A DNA stretch of 64,000 nt from Dicyema japonicum. Its lineage: Eukaryota; Dicyemida; Rhombozoa; Dicyemidae. Under the pieces are notes generated by a model, which saw only the letters and a list, made by a program, of their open reading frames with translations, was not told the origin of the DNA and ran no database searches. Location: the NCBI GenBank assembly GCA_011109175.1, contig RDEW01000087.1, positions 1 through 64,000 on the forward strand, given 5' to 3'. Position numbers and translations under genes: made by a program. Shown here piece after piece: positions 35,470-46,789 of the stretch (positions are counted from its first letter, which is position 1; the number at the start of each line of letters is the position of its first letter).

Positions 35470-35830
35470 ATCGGCCATGGAATCAGCTCATTTTTTATAT
35501 GTTTATGATATTTCGTTAGTATATTAAACAGAGGGCAGCTCGGTAGAGTGATATTTGAAAATTTCTCGTGACTCACATCTCTTGTGATGATATTTTGAAA
35601 AAAGGAGTTTCTCCTTCGTTATCTTGGCGAGAGGAAAGACTAAAAGGACTTTTTACTCCGTTTGGGGATATTCCTGGTCAGCTCAAACTCAAGCCAGCAA
35701 TTGGGCAGATTTAACTAAATTTAAATTTATTGAACAAGAAAAACAACGTCATAACCAGAATGAAAAAAATTCAAGTGCTCTAGGCCTCCCTCAACAGTCG
35801 CATTCTTGGACTTTCATCTGACATCTTGAT
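35470..35830 (+). other. Unassigned frame shared by D1 and D3
   Basis: Encodes, with a D3 partner at 59,280-59,800, RVIFENFLVTHLSCDDILKK and GLFTPFGDIPGQLKLKP in one frame and ASNWADLTKFKFIEQEKQ in another. It is preserved between copies but not recognised. In D3 a 127-bp piece is tandemly duplicated. Confidence 0.25.
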
Positions 35831-36232
35831 TGCACGTTTGTGTTCAATCGCCTTTCCATAGTTTTCTTTTCAAAACGATGATTGTATATAGTTGTTTCCT
35901 CTATATTTATCCATATTGAAGCAGTCAGAGACAACTGCTCCTAGGTTGAATAATCTTCACTTGAGAGTAGTTAATGCTGTTAATTAATAAATTAAATTGT
36001 TGTCAAGAATCACTCCTCAAATGTCCTTGGATAAACCTCCTGGTTAAAAAGGATGACCTATACAAAGACGAACTGTAAGAGACTATACATATTAGACCTT
36101 GGCATTGATAAAGTGCTTAACATTATATGTGACTTTTATAATAAAATGAATCATAAATTTAATGGGAATAAGTGACCTACGTAGGGTATAATGTTTGAAA
36201 ACTGACAAATAACAAGAATAAAAGATTACAAA

Positions 36233-36510
36233 TCAATAAAATGAAACCAACACAATTCCATCCCCTCTAATAAACAGCATGTTAATATCTTCGTTTGATC
36301 TATTAATACAACAAGCATATTACACGTGACATTTATTTCAGTGATTTATTGTCAATTTCTACTGAGATTACCTTCTGTACATTATAATTACACCATATTG
36401 AAGTGTTGGTCGTATGCCTGTAGTTTGCCTGATATTTCTCTGTTATATCTCATTTTTATTAGTATTCTCTCGTTTAAACTTAATTTTAATAAATCAAATG
36501 GGTCTTCCAT
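36233..36510 (-). pseudogene. LSM3: LSM3 (U6 snRNA-associated Sm-like), D1 copy
   Basis: LSM3 is part of the LSM1-7/2-8 rings for mRNA decay and U6 snRNA. The start reads MEDPFDLLKLSLNERILIKM then NREISGKLQAYDQHFNMV, aligned without gaps to the Sm1 motif. Then come NVQKVISVEID and, further on, SNEDINMLFIRGDGIVLVSF (Sm2, family M-L-F-V-R-G-D-G). Between NMV and NVQ there are 7 nt where 6 are expected. After VEID the frame returns with 1 nt missing, followed by a possible 26-nt intron (GTGTAATATG...TTAATAG). The same breaks occur in the D3 copy. This copy also lacks 3 nt (one Glu codon). It is probably a pseudogene, or has unrecognised splicing. Confidence 0.75.
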
Positions 36511-36589
36511 ATTTGATATTTGCTCCAGTTTAACAGATATTGTTATTTTTAAATTATTAATTTTAATTTAATTAATTTATTGAATTAAA

Positions 36590-38106
36590 TTTTTGCATAA
36601 TGGTTGAGGTTGGTGACGCATCTCAAATTGCACTAATGTCTTTCACTATTTTCAAACTCTCTGTTCACGTCCTCGATCAAAAAGAAGTCACTCTGCCGGG
36701 ATCTGAAACGATACTGCAAGAGACAAAAGTTAAAGAAGGACTTAACGAACAAATTGCTGACCACGACCTTATTTTGCTTCTTTGGACTGTCTCTTCTACG
36801 GAATTGGCTTTGCAGTGGAAATCAGACTTTGGAAATATACAAAAAGAATATAAAAAGTGAATGACAGAATTTGCGTAATTCAAGTGGAAACTGGATTTAA
36901 CTCTACAATTATAAATGTATATGCACCTATATTTCCAAAAGTATGTATAAACCCTACGGAACTGTATGACTTTTACAGTTCACTATCCACAATTCTTATG
37001 GAAATATCCACGAGCTACCTACTTTACATAAGTGGAGATGGAACGCGAAGGTCGGAAAAGGAGCCCGAGAACTGAGCTTCATATGTATTCATGTGAGAGA
37101 TCGGAGGAACATGTCTGGAGCAACTATGGCCAACTTCGTGATTAATAAACAATTATTCAATTTCAACACGCTGTAAGCCATATCACGACCTGGACTGGAG
37201 AACGCCGAGACTCAGATATACATGTAATCAAAATATATAACCAAATTGACTACATTCTGTGTCGACAATCACAGAAAGCCCTATTCTCAGATGCCCGAAC
37301 ATATGGAGAAACGCTAACATCGAGTGACCATAAACTATTGGTAATTAAACTTCTCCTATAAAAGATTTTGGATTAACACAGTCAAAAACAGACACAGAGA
37401 AGTTAGATATGCAGTCGAACTCTTAGGAAACAATCCTGTCCACAGAAATAACTATTTAGTAAAAATATCACAAACCATAGAACCGATCATCAATCTACGT
37501 GCTGAAAGTTTATGGAATAAACTCGTAAACAAAATAAAATCAGTGGCTAATCACACGATTGGGACAATTCCCAAAACCTTCAAAGGGAATACACGACCCA
37601 CATATAGATCACCTCTCCCATTTAAAAAGGATCTACGTATCAAAAGCATGAACACTCCAACAAAGTGAGAGCAGCTGAGTTCAAAATCTAAAGAAACAAA
37701 ATTATGCGAGAAATCAAAAAATGTCAGATAAACCACGAAACAGAGCTACAAAACCTTGCAAATAAAGTAGGAAAGTAGAAGCACGATGCGGAAATGTATG
37801 CATAGTAAAGAAGCTAGCGCAAAAGAAGAAATCTGAAAATCTAAAAGTTCATGATGAACTCGGAAGAATCATATACAACAATCAAGAACGCACAGACACC
37901 ATAGCTGATCATTTCGAAAAATATTTCAATTTTGATAACGAAGAAACGCTTTATCTGTTTGATGGAGTCCCCAGAAAGTTATCACCAGAAATAACTTTAA
38001 CAGAAGTTAAAAAGGTTGTGACCAGACTAAACAACTCAAAAGTTCCAAGCCCAGATAATGTTAATGCAGAGCTTATAAAATACGCTCCTGAAGAGTTACA
38101 AAAACT
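36590..38106 (+). pseudogene. RTE-like LINE, 5' part, interrupted
   Basis: Starts with a diverged family 5' end (GGTTGAGGTTGGTGACGC). Endonuclease remnants: ETILQETKV, VNDRICVIQVETGFNSTIIN, INPTELYDFYSSL, YNQIDYILCRQ. The N-terminal reverse transcriptase part is ITLTEVKKVVTRLNNSKVPS then PDNVNAELIKYAPEELQKL. It is cut at 38,106 by another element and resumes at 39,839. Its first 450 bp are duplicated at 63,390-63,830. Confidence 0.75.
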
Positions 38107-39838
38107 GGTACTTTTGCAATACATACTTCACGAAATAAGGCTCTAAATAAATTAATGAAAACATTAAAAATAGTGAACAATGCAGAATTTGTAAATATTA
38201 TTATAAATTTTTTTAAATAAAATGCGAGAAGGGTTATGGCTAAGACAAAAGATTGGAATGGCCATACTCCGAGAGAACTCGTTCGCGATCCACGCACCAG
38301 GCTTCCTTAACTGACATTTGTTTAATTGTTAAAAAAATTATTTTGTTAAAAAAAAATTGCTAAATCTTTACAACTTACTTGTGATAAAACGATACCGACA
38401 AAGTCAAAGCTGAGCCATTAACGACCCCCTTGCGCTTCCCCACAATCTAAATTTTCCTATTTAATTTTTATGTGAACCTCTCAACAGTCTGCGTGTGTGC
38501 ACCTGTCCTCGGGTATATAAAAGTTGATAAATCGTGCGGTTGCTCCATTCCAGTTGACGCCGACACCATAAATTGTTTGTCTGTCGAAGCTCCAGATATA
38601 TATGAAACAAATACAGGTTTGTAACGAAACTGTCGTGCCTTCAAGCCACGTACCTAAAAATAAAGTAATCTCTTATTATACCGTTTCTGACAGATCCATA
38701 AGTTCGGCACCCGCTTTTATCACACATCCATGTTGTATTCTCCCGCTGATGGAGAAAGGTCATCAAATGTCTTTTAAGGCATTTCTTTTATTTCAGGAAA
38801 ATTACAACCTCCTGAAGGAAGGCAACTGACTTTATTTCAGAATGTGGTAGTTCGTAGTCCTTCAGTTTTGAGAATTTTCGAATAACAACTATATCACTCA
38901 TCTTCACAAGCCGGTAAAAAATTTAAAATTTTATTTTAAAAAATTTATAATAATATTTACAAATTCGGCATTGTTCATTTTTTTATTTTCTAATATTCAA
39001 AAAAATTTCATTAATTAATTTAGAACCTTAATTCGTGAAGCATGTATTGAAAAAGAATCAGTTGGTAAGTCACCCTTCTGAAGATCGCAGAAAGGTAAGG
39101 AAAGTCAAACGGTTCTCTTCCATGCAGAACTTGCACTGAGAGCCACCACAACAACAGGTAACCGCATGACGCCACGTTATTTTTTTATTCACTACGGACA
39201 GTAGGTTTATAGGTGGGCTTGTGATATTTATCGAAAACACTCCCATCCCTTCTACGCGGAGCTAGAAGATCCTTGGTGTAGTTTTCGACTCTCTGTTGAC
39301 GTTCTCGAGTCACTGGAGGATTTGCTCGCCAAGGGTCTTCGGAAATGGAACATTCTGAATGCGATGATAAAGAAGAGCCCTTTCTCCTCGGCCGACTGCA
39401 TCAGCAAGGTCTATCAACAAGTAATCATACCGACCATTGAATATGCCAGCTCCGCCTGGAGGTTTGCGATTCCCCTTTCGAGAGTGGACCGTTTGAACTC
39501 CCTCAGGCGGAGAATTGTGCACCGCATGGACATCCCCATTGGCAACCTCGTTTCTGATGAGGCAACGTTGAAAAATGGCCAGGGTTTCCTACGTTTCTGA
39601 AGGAACTGGGAATCCCATTAAAGGAAAAGGTGAGAGGAATTTCGGTCGGTAATAAAAAAGTGCACGCCGATCGAATTCTTTTGCAGAAGCAAAAGAAGAC
39701 GCTTCCGGAGTGCGGTTGGATCATCAAGAGACCAATTGAAGAGAGTCCTGATGTTGCTGGAAGCTGGGATCACCTAATTGTTAGTTTTGACCTATCTTTC
39801 CTGGTAGTCTTGGGGTTAAATAAATAAATAAAAAGAAC
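38107..39838 (+). mobile_element. Nested insertion ending in a Jockey/CR1-like LINE
   Basis: CAAAAACT occurs at 38,099-38,106 and again at 39,839-39,846 and is the target-site duplication. Removing the insert restores the RTE-like frame (EELQKL then ITHILNKTFEE). The 3' half of the insert (39,290-39,830) encodes LEDLLAKGLRKWNILNAMIK, SKVYQQVIIPTIEYASSAWR and MDIPIGNLVSDEATLK, and ends with the hairpin tail (GGATCACC 39,767-39,774 with GGTAGTCT 39,803-39,810) and TTAAATAAATAAATA. The 5' part (38,200-39,200) is not LINE-like and contains a promoter-like TATATAAAAG at about 38,513, so the insert may be composite. Confidence 0.7.
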
Positions 39839-40255
39839 CAAAAACTCATTACTCACATTCTGAACAAAACTTTTGAGGAACACTCCAGAATTAACATCGG
39901 AATCGGACAATTAATCTTTTTACAAAAAACGGAGATGGAAATAGTTAAGCTAAGACCAATCATACTACTCAACTCACTACTCAAAATTCTATCGCTAATC
40001 GCTCTGGACAGAATTAATGCCCCACTACGAGAATTAACATCGGAAAATTAATCTTTTTACAAAAAACGGAGATTGAAATAGTAAAGCTAAGACCAATCAT
40101 ACTACTCAACTCACTACTCAAAATTCTATCGCTAATCGCTCTGGACAGAATTAATGCCCCACTACGTGGATTTATCGGAGCTAGCCAAAGTGGGTTTGTC
40201 TTTGGAAGATCAAATTCCGATGTTGTTTGGAGCCACAAATGGATGTGCTAAGGCA
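39839..40255 (+). pseudogene. RTE-like LINE, continuation after nested insert
   Basis: Continues the reverse transcriptase of 36,590-38,106: NKTFEEHSRINIGIGQLIFL, VKLRPIILLNSLLKILSLIA, SQSGFVFGRSNSDVVWSHK. An internal piece is tandemly duplicated with a 143-bp period (from 39,888 and from 40,031). The frame ends near 40,250. Confidence 0.7.
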
Positions 40256-40259
40256 TTTG

Positions 40260-40860
40260 ACTGAATCAGCGAGTCAAGATGACACAATATTAACACCACT
40301 ACTCGAGGAAGATTGCATCAGAATAATTCGTTATCTTCCTCCATTCAACTATTTATCCAGCTCAGAAATCAAAAATCCAGAGTATTCGGAACAAACAAGG
40401 GCGTTGTTTTGCGGTGTATTTATTAATAGTAATGAAAATATTAGTATTTTGGAGACAAAATATCTTTTTAGTCACTAATATTTTTGGGATTTAGTCAGGA
40501 CGATTCAGAAATCTTGTCTCGTCCAGTGATTTCCAGGGCCTTTGAGTGTACCCACTGTTTTCCTTTAAAAATAATCATGCAATCCGGAGCTATATAACTT
40601 TCCCGATCAAAGCTTCACAAGCCCGAAACAAGGATCGAAAAATTAAGACCAATTATTTTAATGAACACAATCCACAAAGTAGCATAGTTCAATATGGAAT
40701 CAAGAGAATACTGAAGTGTATTTACCAACACACTAAATAGGATTCTGAAAAAAAATTTGCGTTGGATGCTGTATAGAATTATAAATAGAGATACTCGACT
40801 GTAAAAAAGATTCGAATCGGCCGCAAAATTCAAAGTATTGATATATCAAGAGCTTTTGTT
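40260..40860. other. Unassigned AT-rich stretch
   Basis: Short frames only; no motif recognised. Confidence 0.3.
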
Positions 40861-41400
40861 TATATTAATCCACTGAAACTCATTGAGTGATTGAAAATTC
40901 CTATACCTTTCCATACCCAATAAATTTGTAATCTTTCTGTAGAATTTTGGATATCCCGATCAGGCGAGGCCAAAACAATGTCGTCCGCATGAGAGTAGAA
41001 CATCGTTATTTGATTTCGGTGTCGGGAAGTCGGCCAGGTATTAATTAAATAAGGTGGAGGATAAAGGAGATCTTTGGGGGACACCATTTGGGAAAAGACG
41101 CGAGACTGATTTCAGTCCGCATACACGTCCTTTTCGTCCACTTAAGAATTTTGTTATCTAAAGTATAAGCTTCCCCTAGATCTTGGACTGAAAAATTTTC
41201 ATTAATAATATTTTCCTCAAAATAGAATAAAAAGCCTTGTAATGGAACATAAGATTGTTTTCAAATGCCTGGTTTGTTTGAAAATCCATCTCTAATGAAG
41301 TTAGTTAATTTCTGTAAATACGTTGATGTAGAACAATCCCTCTTGAATCCTTGTTGAATACTCAAAACCCCTTTATCCAATCCTCCAAGATACGGTCTTA
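40860..41400 (-). pseudogene. Jockey/CR1-like reverse transcriptase fragment
   Basis: A minus frame reads FYSHADDIVLASPDRDIQNS, with HADD in place of YADD. Upstream is a PFGKRRETDFSP-type stretch corresponding to the region before PNGVPQ. It has several frameshifts. Confidence 0.55.
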
Positions 41401-41689
41401 TTTGAAATATAATAGCGTTCCATGGCTATGTATAATGAGAAAATCCATTCCAATTTCGAGTTTGACTTCAGTATTTCCCGGTTGGCATACAGCCATATTT
41501 CTTGAAATCGTAGTGAGTCAGACCGTCTTCTATCTCAGACAGTTCAAGTGGAAAGATTATAGCTTATCTGTTTTTTTCTTTTCGGACATTGTATTGAAAT
41601 GTATCCTTAATGATAAATCATCAGGCTGAATATATTGGGTACATATTAACTGTCCGCGGAGAAATATCTAAATACCTGAAGATATGACA

Positions 41690-42870
41690 CCCAACTTGAT
41701 ATAGCTATCACACCTGGCGAAATCTCAAATGCAATGGTCAAACTTAAGAATGGTCTCTCCCCTGGACAGGATGGAATCAATTCAGAAATTGTCAAATACG
41801 GACCAACTACACTAGCAGACAGACTGGCAGAACTACTCAACTCTATGTTTATAAAAAATAGAATACTCGGTCTTGGATCCGGACTATTAATTTTAATACA
41901 AAAACCTAACAAGCATGCTGGACCTGTTGAAAATCTACGTCCTATAATATTGCTAAACACCTTACGGAAACTTCTGGCATTAATTACGCTGAACCGAAAA
42001 AGAGAACAAATGTAAAACTATATATCCCCTAGTCACAGTGGATTCAGGACTGGAAGATCCACTGCGGATGTAGTATGGAGCTAACACGAAGCTCAGAGTG
42101 CGGGTCTGTAAGACGTTATCCAGTGAATTTACGTTCAATGTTGGACTCCCCATGGAGATTCCCTCTCGCCCCTTCTTTTTGTCATATATCTGGAGTCGGC
42201 ACTACGAGATCTATGGAAGTTATATGATGGCAACATCGTCGAAATTGTACATGCCGACGAGGTCGACTTTGTGTCAGAAGACAAATCTGCCCTACTTCGA
42301 CTCCTCGAGGTGGCAACTGCTGAGCTTAACCGATAGTTTTTTTGGAATGAACACCGCAAAAACTGACACTGTGGAAATCAAAAGAATGTAAAGCAGATCA
42401 AGTGAAACATGGCGAAGAAGGCCCTCGCTTGGGTAACAATAAACAAGTTGAATAAAGAGTGGATTGGCAAACGACGATCTTGCACATCACTTTGCTTGAG
42501 ATTGTATGAAGCCTTTGTCAAGCCAATCCTAATTTACAATTCTTCGACCTGGGGAACGTCCAAAACCGAACAACTTGGACTAGAGATTGTATGAAGCCTT
42601 TGTCAAGCCAATCCTAATTTACAATTCATCGACCTGGGGAACGTCCAAAACCGAACAACTTGGACTAGACACTTACCATCGAAGACAACTTGATCTCTAA
42701 TAAGACTAAACTGGCCAGCATCCGATTCCTTAGACGACGCAGGAATTCGAGCTTCGAAGACGCAACTCCGAGTTGAACAAACGAAACATCTTACGACATT
42801 GTATTTTACTCGTTCAAGAAATTGTCATTCGTTCATATTCATTGACTCTGCATACTTAGCAGAATGAGAT
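41690..42870 (+). pseudogene. RTE-like LINE reverse transcriptase fragment
   Basis: Blocks in order: LKNGLSPGQDGINSEIVKYG, NKHAGPVENLRPIILLNTLR, SGFRTGRSTADVVW, a degenerate catalytic HADEVDFVSED, and YEAFVKPILIYNSSTWGTSK. The last block is tandemly duplicated (86-bp period from 42,501). It is dead, and 5'- and 3'-truncated. Confidence 0.7.
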
Positions 42871-42974
42871 GTTACTAAACTGAGATGCTGTTAGATGTCA
42901 ATCAGTCCCACGAATTATCTACCTTCATTTGAACCTTGGGAGCGGTTTCTGGTTTATTTATTTATTTATTTTAT

Positions 42975-43505
42975 TTTAATAACCCCGGGAACACCGAGAA
43001 AGAAAGACAAAAGAGTCAAACAGTTAGGTGATCACAGTCCCCGCAATCAATTGTGCCATTCGACGTCTGTGATCTTTCATTGTCCCTACTACTTTCCGGA
43101 AGAGTCTTCTCTCGTTCTTGCAGAGGAATCCGATCGGGGAGGGAAGTTTCTTATCCAATCGGTTTTCTCATGCCATGGAAAGGATCAGGCGAAGCGGGTT
43201 TCCATTTTTCTCACATACGCGAAGAAATCCGGAGCCACGACTACAGATCGTAGCTTCCATGAGTAGTATGTCGACTGTCGATCCATTACGTGGGCAAAGC
43301 ATACTGATGGTTTTCTGGTGTATTGAGTTGACTCTTTTCACCATAGACTCCGATAGCGCGAATCTCCATGCAACGGAGGTATACTCAACGGCTGGTGCTA
43401 TTGTTTGTTGGTAGAGAGTAGAAACAGAAAAGTCCATGTTCCTCGGGGTCCTCCGGACAAGGGCGCGTAAAACGTTAAGTTTTCTGGTTGCGATGATAAA
43501 TTCAT
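42975..43505 (-). pseudogene. Jockey/CR1-like LINE 3' end (copy a)
   Basis: The minus strand encodes SVSTLYQQTIAPAVEYTSVA and WRFALSESMVKRVNSIHQK then MLCPRNGSTVDILLMEA. It ends with the GGTG/CACC hairpin remnant (43,027-43,030 with 42,992-42,995) and CCGGGGTTATTAAAATAA tail. The stem is reduced to 4 bp. Confidence 0.65.
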
Positions 43506-43509
43506 TCGC

Positions 43510-43800
43510 TAAAATAATTTATTTATTAACCCCGAGATCACCGATAAAGAAAGATAAAAGTAAAGTCAACTAGTTAGGTGATCCCGGTTCCCGCAACCAA
43601 TCGTGCCATCCTAAGCCTGTGCGTCTCCATTGTTTCCACTGTCAAACTGAAATGCCTTCTTTGATCCTTGCAGGGGAAACCGATTGAGGAAGAAAATTTC
43701 TTAGCCAAACGATTTTCTTTTGCATGAAACAGTGAGAGGCTTACGAGTTGTAGATTCCGTCAGCAGGGTAGGTATTTTTGTTTCACATTGTGATCCATTC
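43510..43800 (-). repeat. Jockey/CR1-like LINE 3' end (copy b)
   Basis: A second 3' end directly behind copy a, same orientation. GGTGATC at 43,577-43,583 pairs with GATCACC at 43,536-43,542, then CGGGGTTAATAAATAAAT on the minus strand. Only about 280 bp remain. Confidence 0.65.
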
Positions 43801-43814
43801 ATACTTATTGTTTT

Positions 43815-43852
43815 TTCTTATTATTAGTATTAAGGCACTTTCACGAAAGCCA
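43815..43852 (-). repeat. RTE-like LINE 3' tip
   Basis: The minus strand reads ATGGCTTTCGTGAAAGTGCC then TTAATACTAATAATAAG, matching the last 40 bp of the RTE-like LINE at 63,000. It marks the left edge of block D2. Confidence 0.6.
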
Positions 43853-44452
43853 TAATGTTTATAGCCATTCTGTCTGCTTCATTGGTAGATTTAATTATTA
43901 TTATTAGATTATGTCAGGGAGTGGTTGTGTGACAGTCCTTGCAGATTGTTATCTGAGAAGCAGGTTTGTGAGTGATGATAAGTACAAAAATGTAAACTAT
44001 GGTTCACATATGGCTGTGGCAATGTCCATTGGTATCCTCTTCTTTGAGAATTGCCTGTAATGGACAGTGATTATATAAGAAATCGGCTGAAATCTACTCC
44101 ACGTGGCATTGTGGGTATGTTATGTGCTATTTACCATTATTTCCCCTCGCTTGTCATTGGTAGTTGATACCATTTCCAACCGATCAGACATCTCTACACT
44201 GGCGTGTGATTGTAGTTCCTGTGATGATTCTCTATTGATTGTTGATAAATTAATTCTTATATATTAATTCAGGATTTGTTTGTTGTGGTGTCATTTTAGT
44301 ATTGTTCTGTTTTGTCTCAGAGACAATTCACACCTGATAATCGTTTGCATCCAAACAACTTTCGGTTGATCAAAGAGTTCTTTTCTTCATTCTCTTTGAA
44401 TAATCCTCCTCGTTTATTACTACCCATTTTACATAGACCACGTGTACAATGA
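43852..44452 (+). pseudogene. ANAPC1: ANAPC1 C-terminal fragment, D2 copy
   Basis: Encodes the last proteasome/cyclosome-type repeats of the APC/C scaffold: AILSASL, a 23-nt intron (43,885-43,907), IMSGSGCVTVLADCYLRSRF, NVNYGSHMAVAMSIGILFFE, a second 23-nt GT-AG intron (GTAATGGACA...TATATAAG), then NRLKSTPRGIVGMLCAIYHY and FPS. The spacing between LFF and LCA equals that of the human protein. A TGA falls where D3 has CGA (S-R-Y-H). An intact stretch near the end reads NNFRLIKEFFSSFSLNNPPR and stops at 44,452. It lacks the first ~75% of the protein, so it is a fragment. Confidence 0.75.
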
Positions 44453-44596
44453 GTTGATGAAAATATTGATATGATAATTAATAAGCTGTATAAGTTCAAT
44501 GGTGATTATGTATGTAAATGTTAGATGTACAAACTCACAAATTGATGTGTTATTTGTTGGGACCCCGACTTGATGATTATGAAGTGATTAATATGG

Positions 44597-44824
44597 TTTG
44601 GAGTTGATTTAAGATATGAAAAGACAGTGTGAACATCAAACATTATTTCATTTAATATAAAGGTCCTTCTAAATTTCCACTAATATCTGATGTAATGAAG
44701 ACTATTCCCCTTTGGAGTTGATTTAAGATATGAAAAGACAGCGTGAACATCAAACATTATTTCATTTAATATAAAGGTCCTTCTAAATTTCCACTAATAT
44801 CTGATGTAATGAAGACTATTCCCC
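44597..44824. repeat. Tandem duplication, 114-bp period
   Basis: The sequence from TTTGGAGTTGATTTAAG at 44,597 repeats from 44,711 with few differences (CAGTGTG versus CAGCGTG). The D3 equivalent has one copy, so it arose after the D2/D3 split. Confidence 0.8.
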
Positions 44825-44829
44825 CGACA

Positions 44830-45790
44830 TCACTTGACTTTGCACGATTTATATATTCAAGGTTAACTACTAATTAATTTTAATAAATACTTGTTATTTG
44901 TAAGGAATTTGTAAGAATACTCACATAATCTTCTAAATTTGTGACTATGATCAAGTACTAACAATATGGATTATAACAATAAATGTCAATCAACACCAAT
45001 CATTTTATAACTTAATATAAGGTCTTGTCTTTCTTAAATACTAGTTAGTGAATAACAAATTAAAAACCTACGATTGGTATGAAATTAGTTAACTGTTAAT
45101 GAAAGCTTTAAACAAATTATAATGCTATCTTATTTTTGTATGTCTGTTCGATGATATAATCGTTCATGTTTTGAAGGAAAATATTCAATTTCAGCGACAG
45201 ATTCATATAAATTATTGCAAAATGATTAATCGTTTAGATACAATCTTTCGATTCAAAACAATATTACTTATTTTTGTGACAGGGTAACGGAGAATCAAAT
45301 TAGTATCAATCATTCATACTTAGCTTATTACCACCCATGTCAAAATGATTCAAAATGACTTTAAAAAAAGTCCATTATTATGCCTGAGACAAATCAGCAA
45401 TTTACTGATGGCATTCGTATAGGGACAGTTTAATTTTGTAAGACTTCTTTAATTGCGAGTAATTTGTTCCTCTAATGTGCAATTTGTTTTAAAAAAACAA
45501 CAAGATTAAGATCAAGATGTAAGCTCCAAAAATACCTACAGTTCAGGTTTTAAAAAGAACCCTAGAGAGAACTACATTGGAGTATAAAAGACAGAGCATG
45601 TAGATAGGAAGAAGAGTCAATTAAACAATAGGCGAGGATGGTTGTTAATGTCAAATAGTAACTTTTTAGGTAGGTTTAATAAAGTGTCTCTAAATTCAGA
45701 CATATTAATCCATCATTTGAGATATTATTAATAAATTTGATTAAATTAAAAATAATTTAATAATTATAAAATAACCTAAATAAATAATGA
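44830..45790. other. Upstream flank of gene A (D2)
   Basis: Shared with D1 and D3. The last 100 bp before the ATG (TAATTTAATAATTATAAAAT then AACCTAAATAAATAA) are nearly identical in all three blocks and may hold the promoter. No other gene seen. Confidence 0.4.
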
Positions 45791-45797
45791 CCTATAA

Positions 45798-46785
45798 ATG
45801 ACCCTATTTATATGTGCTTATGAATTATTTATTATTTTAATAACTCATGTAATTCTAGATCAAATGGTTTATACTAATTTCGACCATGAGCATTCAAACT
45901 ATTATGGATATGTATGCCCTCATACAACTTCAAATAGAGTTAAACCGATAACTTGGAGATTTAAAAACACTGCATTTCTAACTGCCAATATAATAGTAAC
46001 ATATATGAGGGATAATCTAGTTTGTATTTTTCTTTTATATTAGACTATGAAATTTATTTTTAATAAGGAAAATTCGTTTTTAGAAAGATTTCGAGAAGAT
46101 GGCGATATTGTTGTAGAATTAGTAGCGAAAGATATTAATATATTTGTACAGTTAATATTTGTCCCAGCGTCTAATGACCAAATTTACCTTGACAGGATAT
46201 TACTTTATATTGGTTATCATAATAATTCATTCTTAGATCGTTTTGATGATATGATGATAATTGATAAACAATTGATTGATAAACATTCTTTTTATTATTG
46301 TCAAATTATTTTTAAAAAGTTTACTTCTCATATTTTTCTCAATATTTCTTGTTTAAGAATTAAAATATTCAATAGTGAAAAAAATATTAGATTTTACCAA
46401 ATTGGTTATTTATTTATATATTTTAGGGTCATTTTGCATAAATTTCACTAGTGAAACAACAGTTTTTCCAGATATTACTAGAACTAAAATTAATACTGTG
46501 TCAACTCAAGTGATAACTCCAAATATTATTATAACTGAAATTAAAAATGAGTCAACTCAAATGATAACTCCAAATATTATTATAACTGAAATTAATACCA
46601 AGTCAACTCCAAAAATGATAACTCCATATAATAATACTCTAATTAAAAGTAAGTCATCTATTCGAACAGTGATAATCGTCAGTATTATTATAATATTTAT
46701 TATAATCATTGCCATTGCTTATTACTACATGAGGTTGAGAAACAGACCTGTCGAAAGTAGTAGATCAATATTACTTAACTTTTAA
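45798..46785 (+). CDS. Gene A: novel type I membrane protein
   Basis: Not recognised. Two GT-AG segments, 46,020-46,043 (24 nt, ends in the stop TAG) and 46,405-46,426 (22 nt), join exons of 222, 361 and 359 nt into 313 residues. N-terminal hydrophobic MTLFICAYELFIILITHVIL suggests a signal peptide or anchor. The middle (residues about 40-195) is strand-rich with NTAFLTANIIVTYM, VQLIFVPASNDQIYLDRI and HSFYYCQIIFKKF. A threonine-rich stalk has three repeats of the STQMITPNIIITEI type. A strong membrane segment (VIIVSIIIIFIIIIAIAYYY) is followed by a short basic tail (MRLRNRPVESSRS). Partial or broken copies lie at 28,007, 30,055, 55,849 and 56,650. Architecture suggests a surface receptor- or adhesin-like protein; function is unknown. 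Confidence 0.6.
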
Positions 46786-46789
46786 TTTT

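Larger units (their letters stand above)
26690..37040. repeat. Segmental duplication block D1
   Basis: Colinear with D3 (54,540-63,820) and, for its first 3 kb, with D2 (44,915-51,085). Matching landmarks: 26,690-27,130, the gene A copy at 28,007, 29,600-29,780, 30,000-30,860, 31,640-32,760 (LINE), 34,170-36,230, LSM3 at 36,233 and a LINE endonuclease at 36,600. D3 has lost several D1 pieces (about 30,860-31,640, 32,120-32,650 and 32,790-34,170). Confidence 0.85.

Noticed and set aside
36326-36571. Plus-strand frame MTFISVIYCQFLL conserved at 63,115
   Set aside because: Conservation comes from the segmental duplication and the LSM3 gene on the opposite strand.
43910-44020. Reading of GSGCVTVLADCY... 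as an aquaporin
   Set aside because: No NPA motif follows, while the neighbouring exons match ANAPC1 repeats in order and spacing.
44317-44499. Minus-strand frame starting MNLYSLLIIISIF, looking like a small secreted protein
   Set aside because: The plus strand of the same stretch is the conserved C-terminal part of ANAPC1 and is open in both D2 and D3; the minus frame is its shadow.
46375-46785. Exon 3 of gene A as a separate gene starting MKKILDF with its own signal peptide
   Set aside because: The D1 copy has no start codon in that frame, whereas the 22-nt splice restores one frame in both copies.
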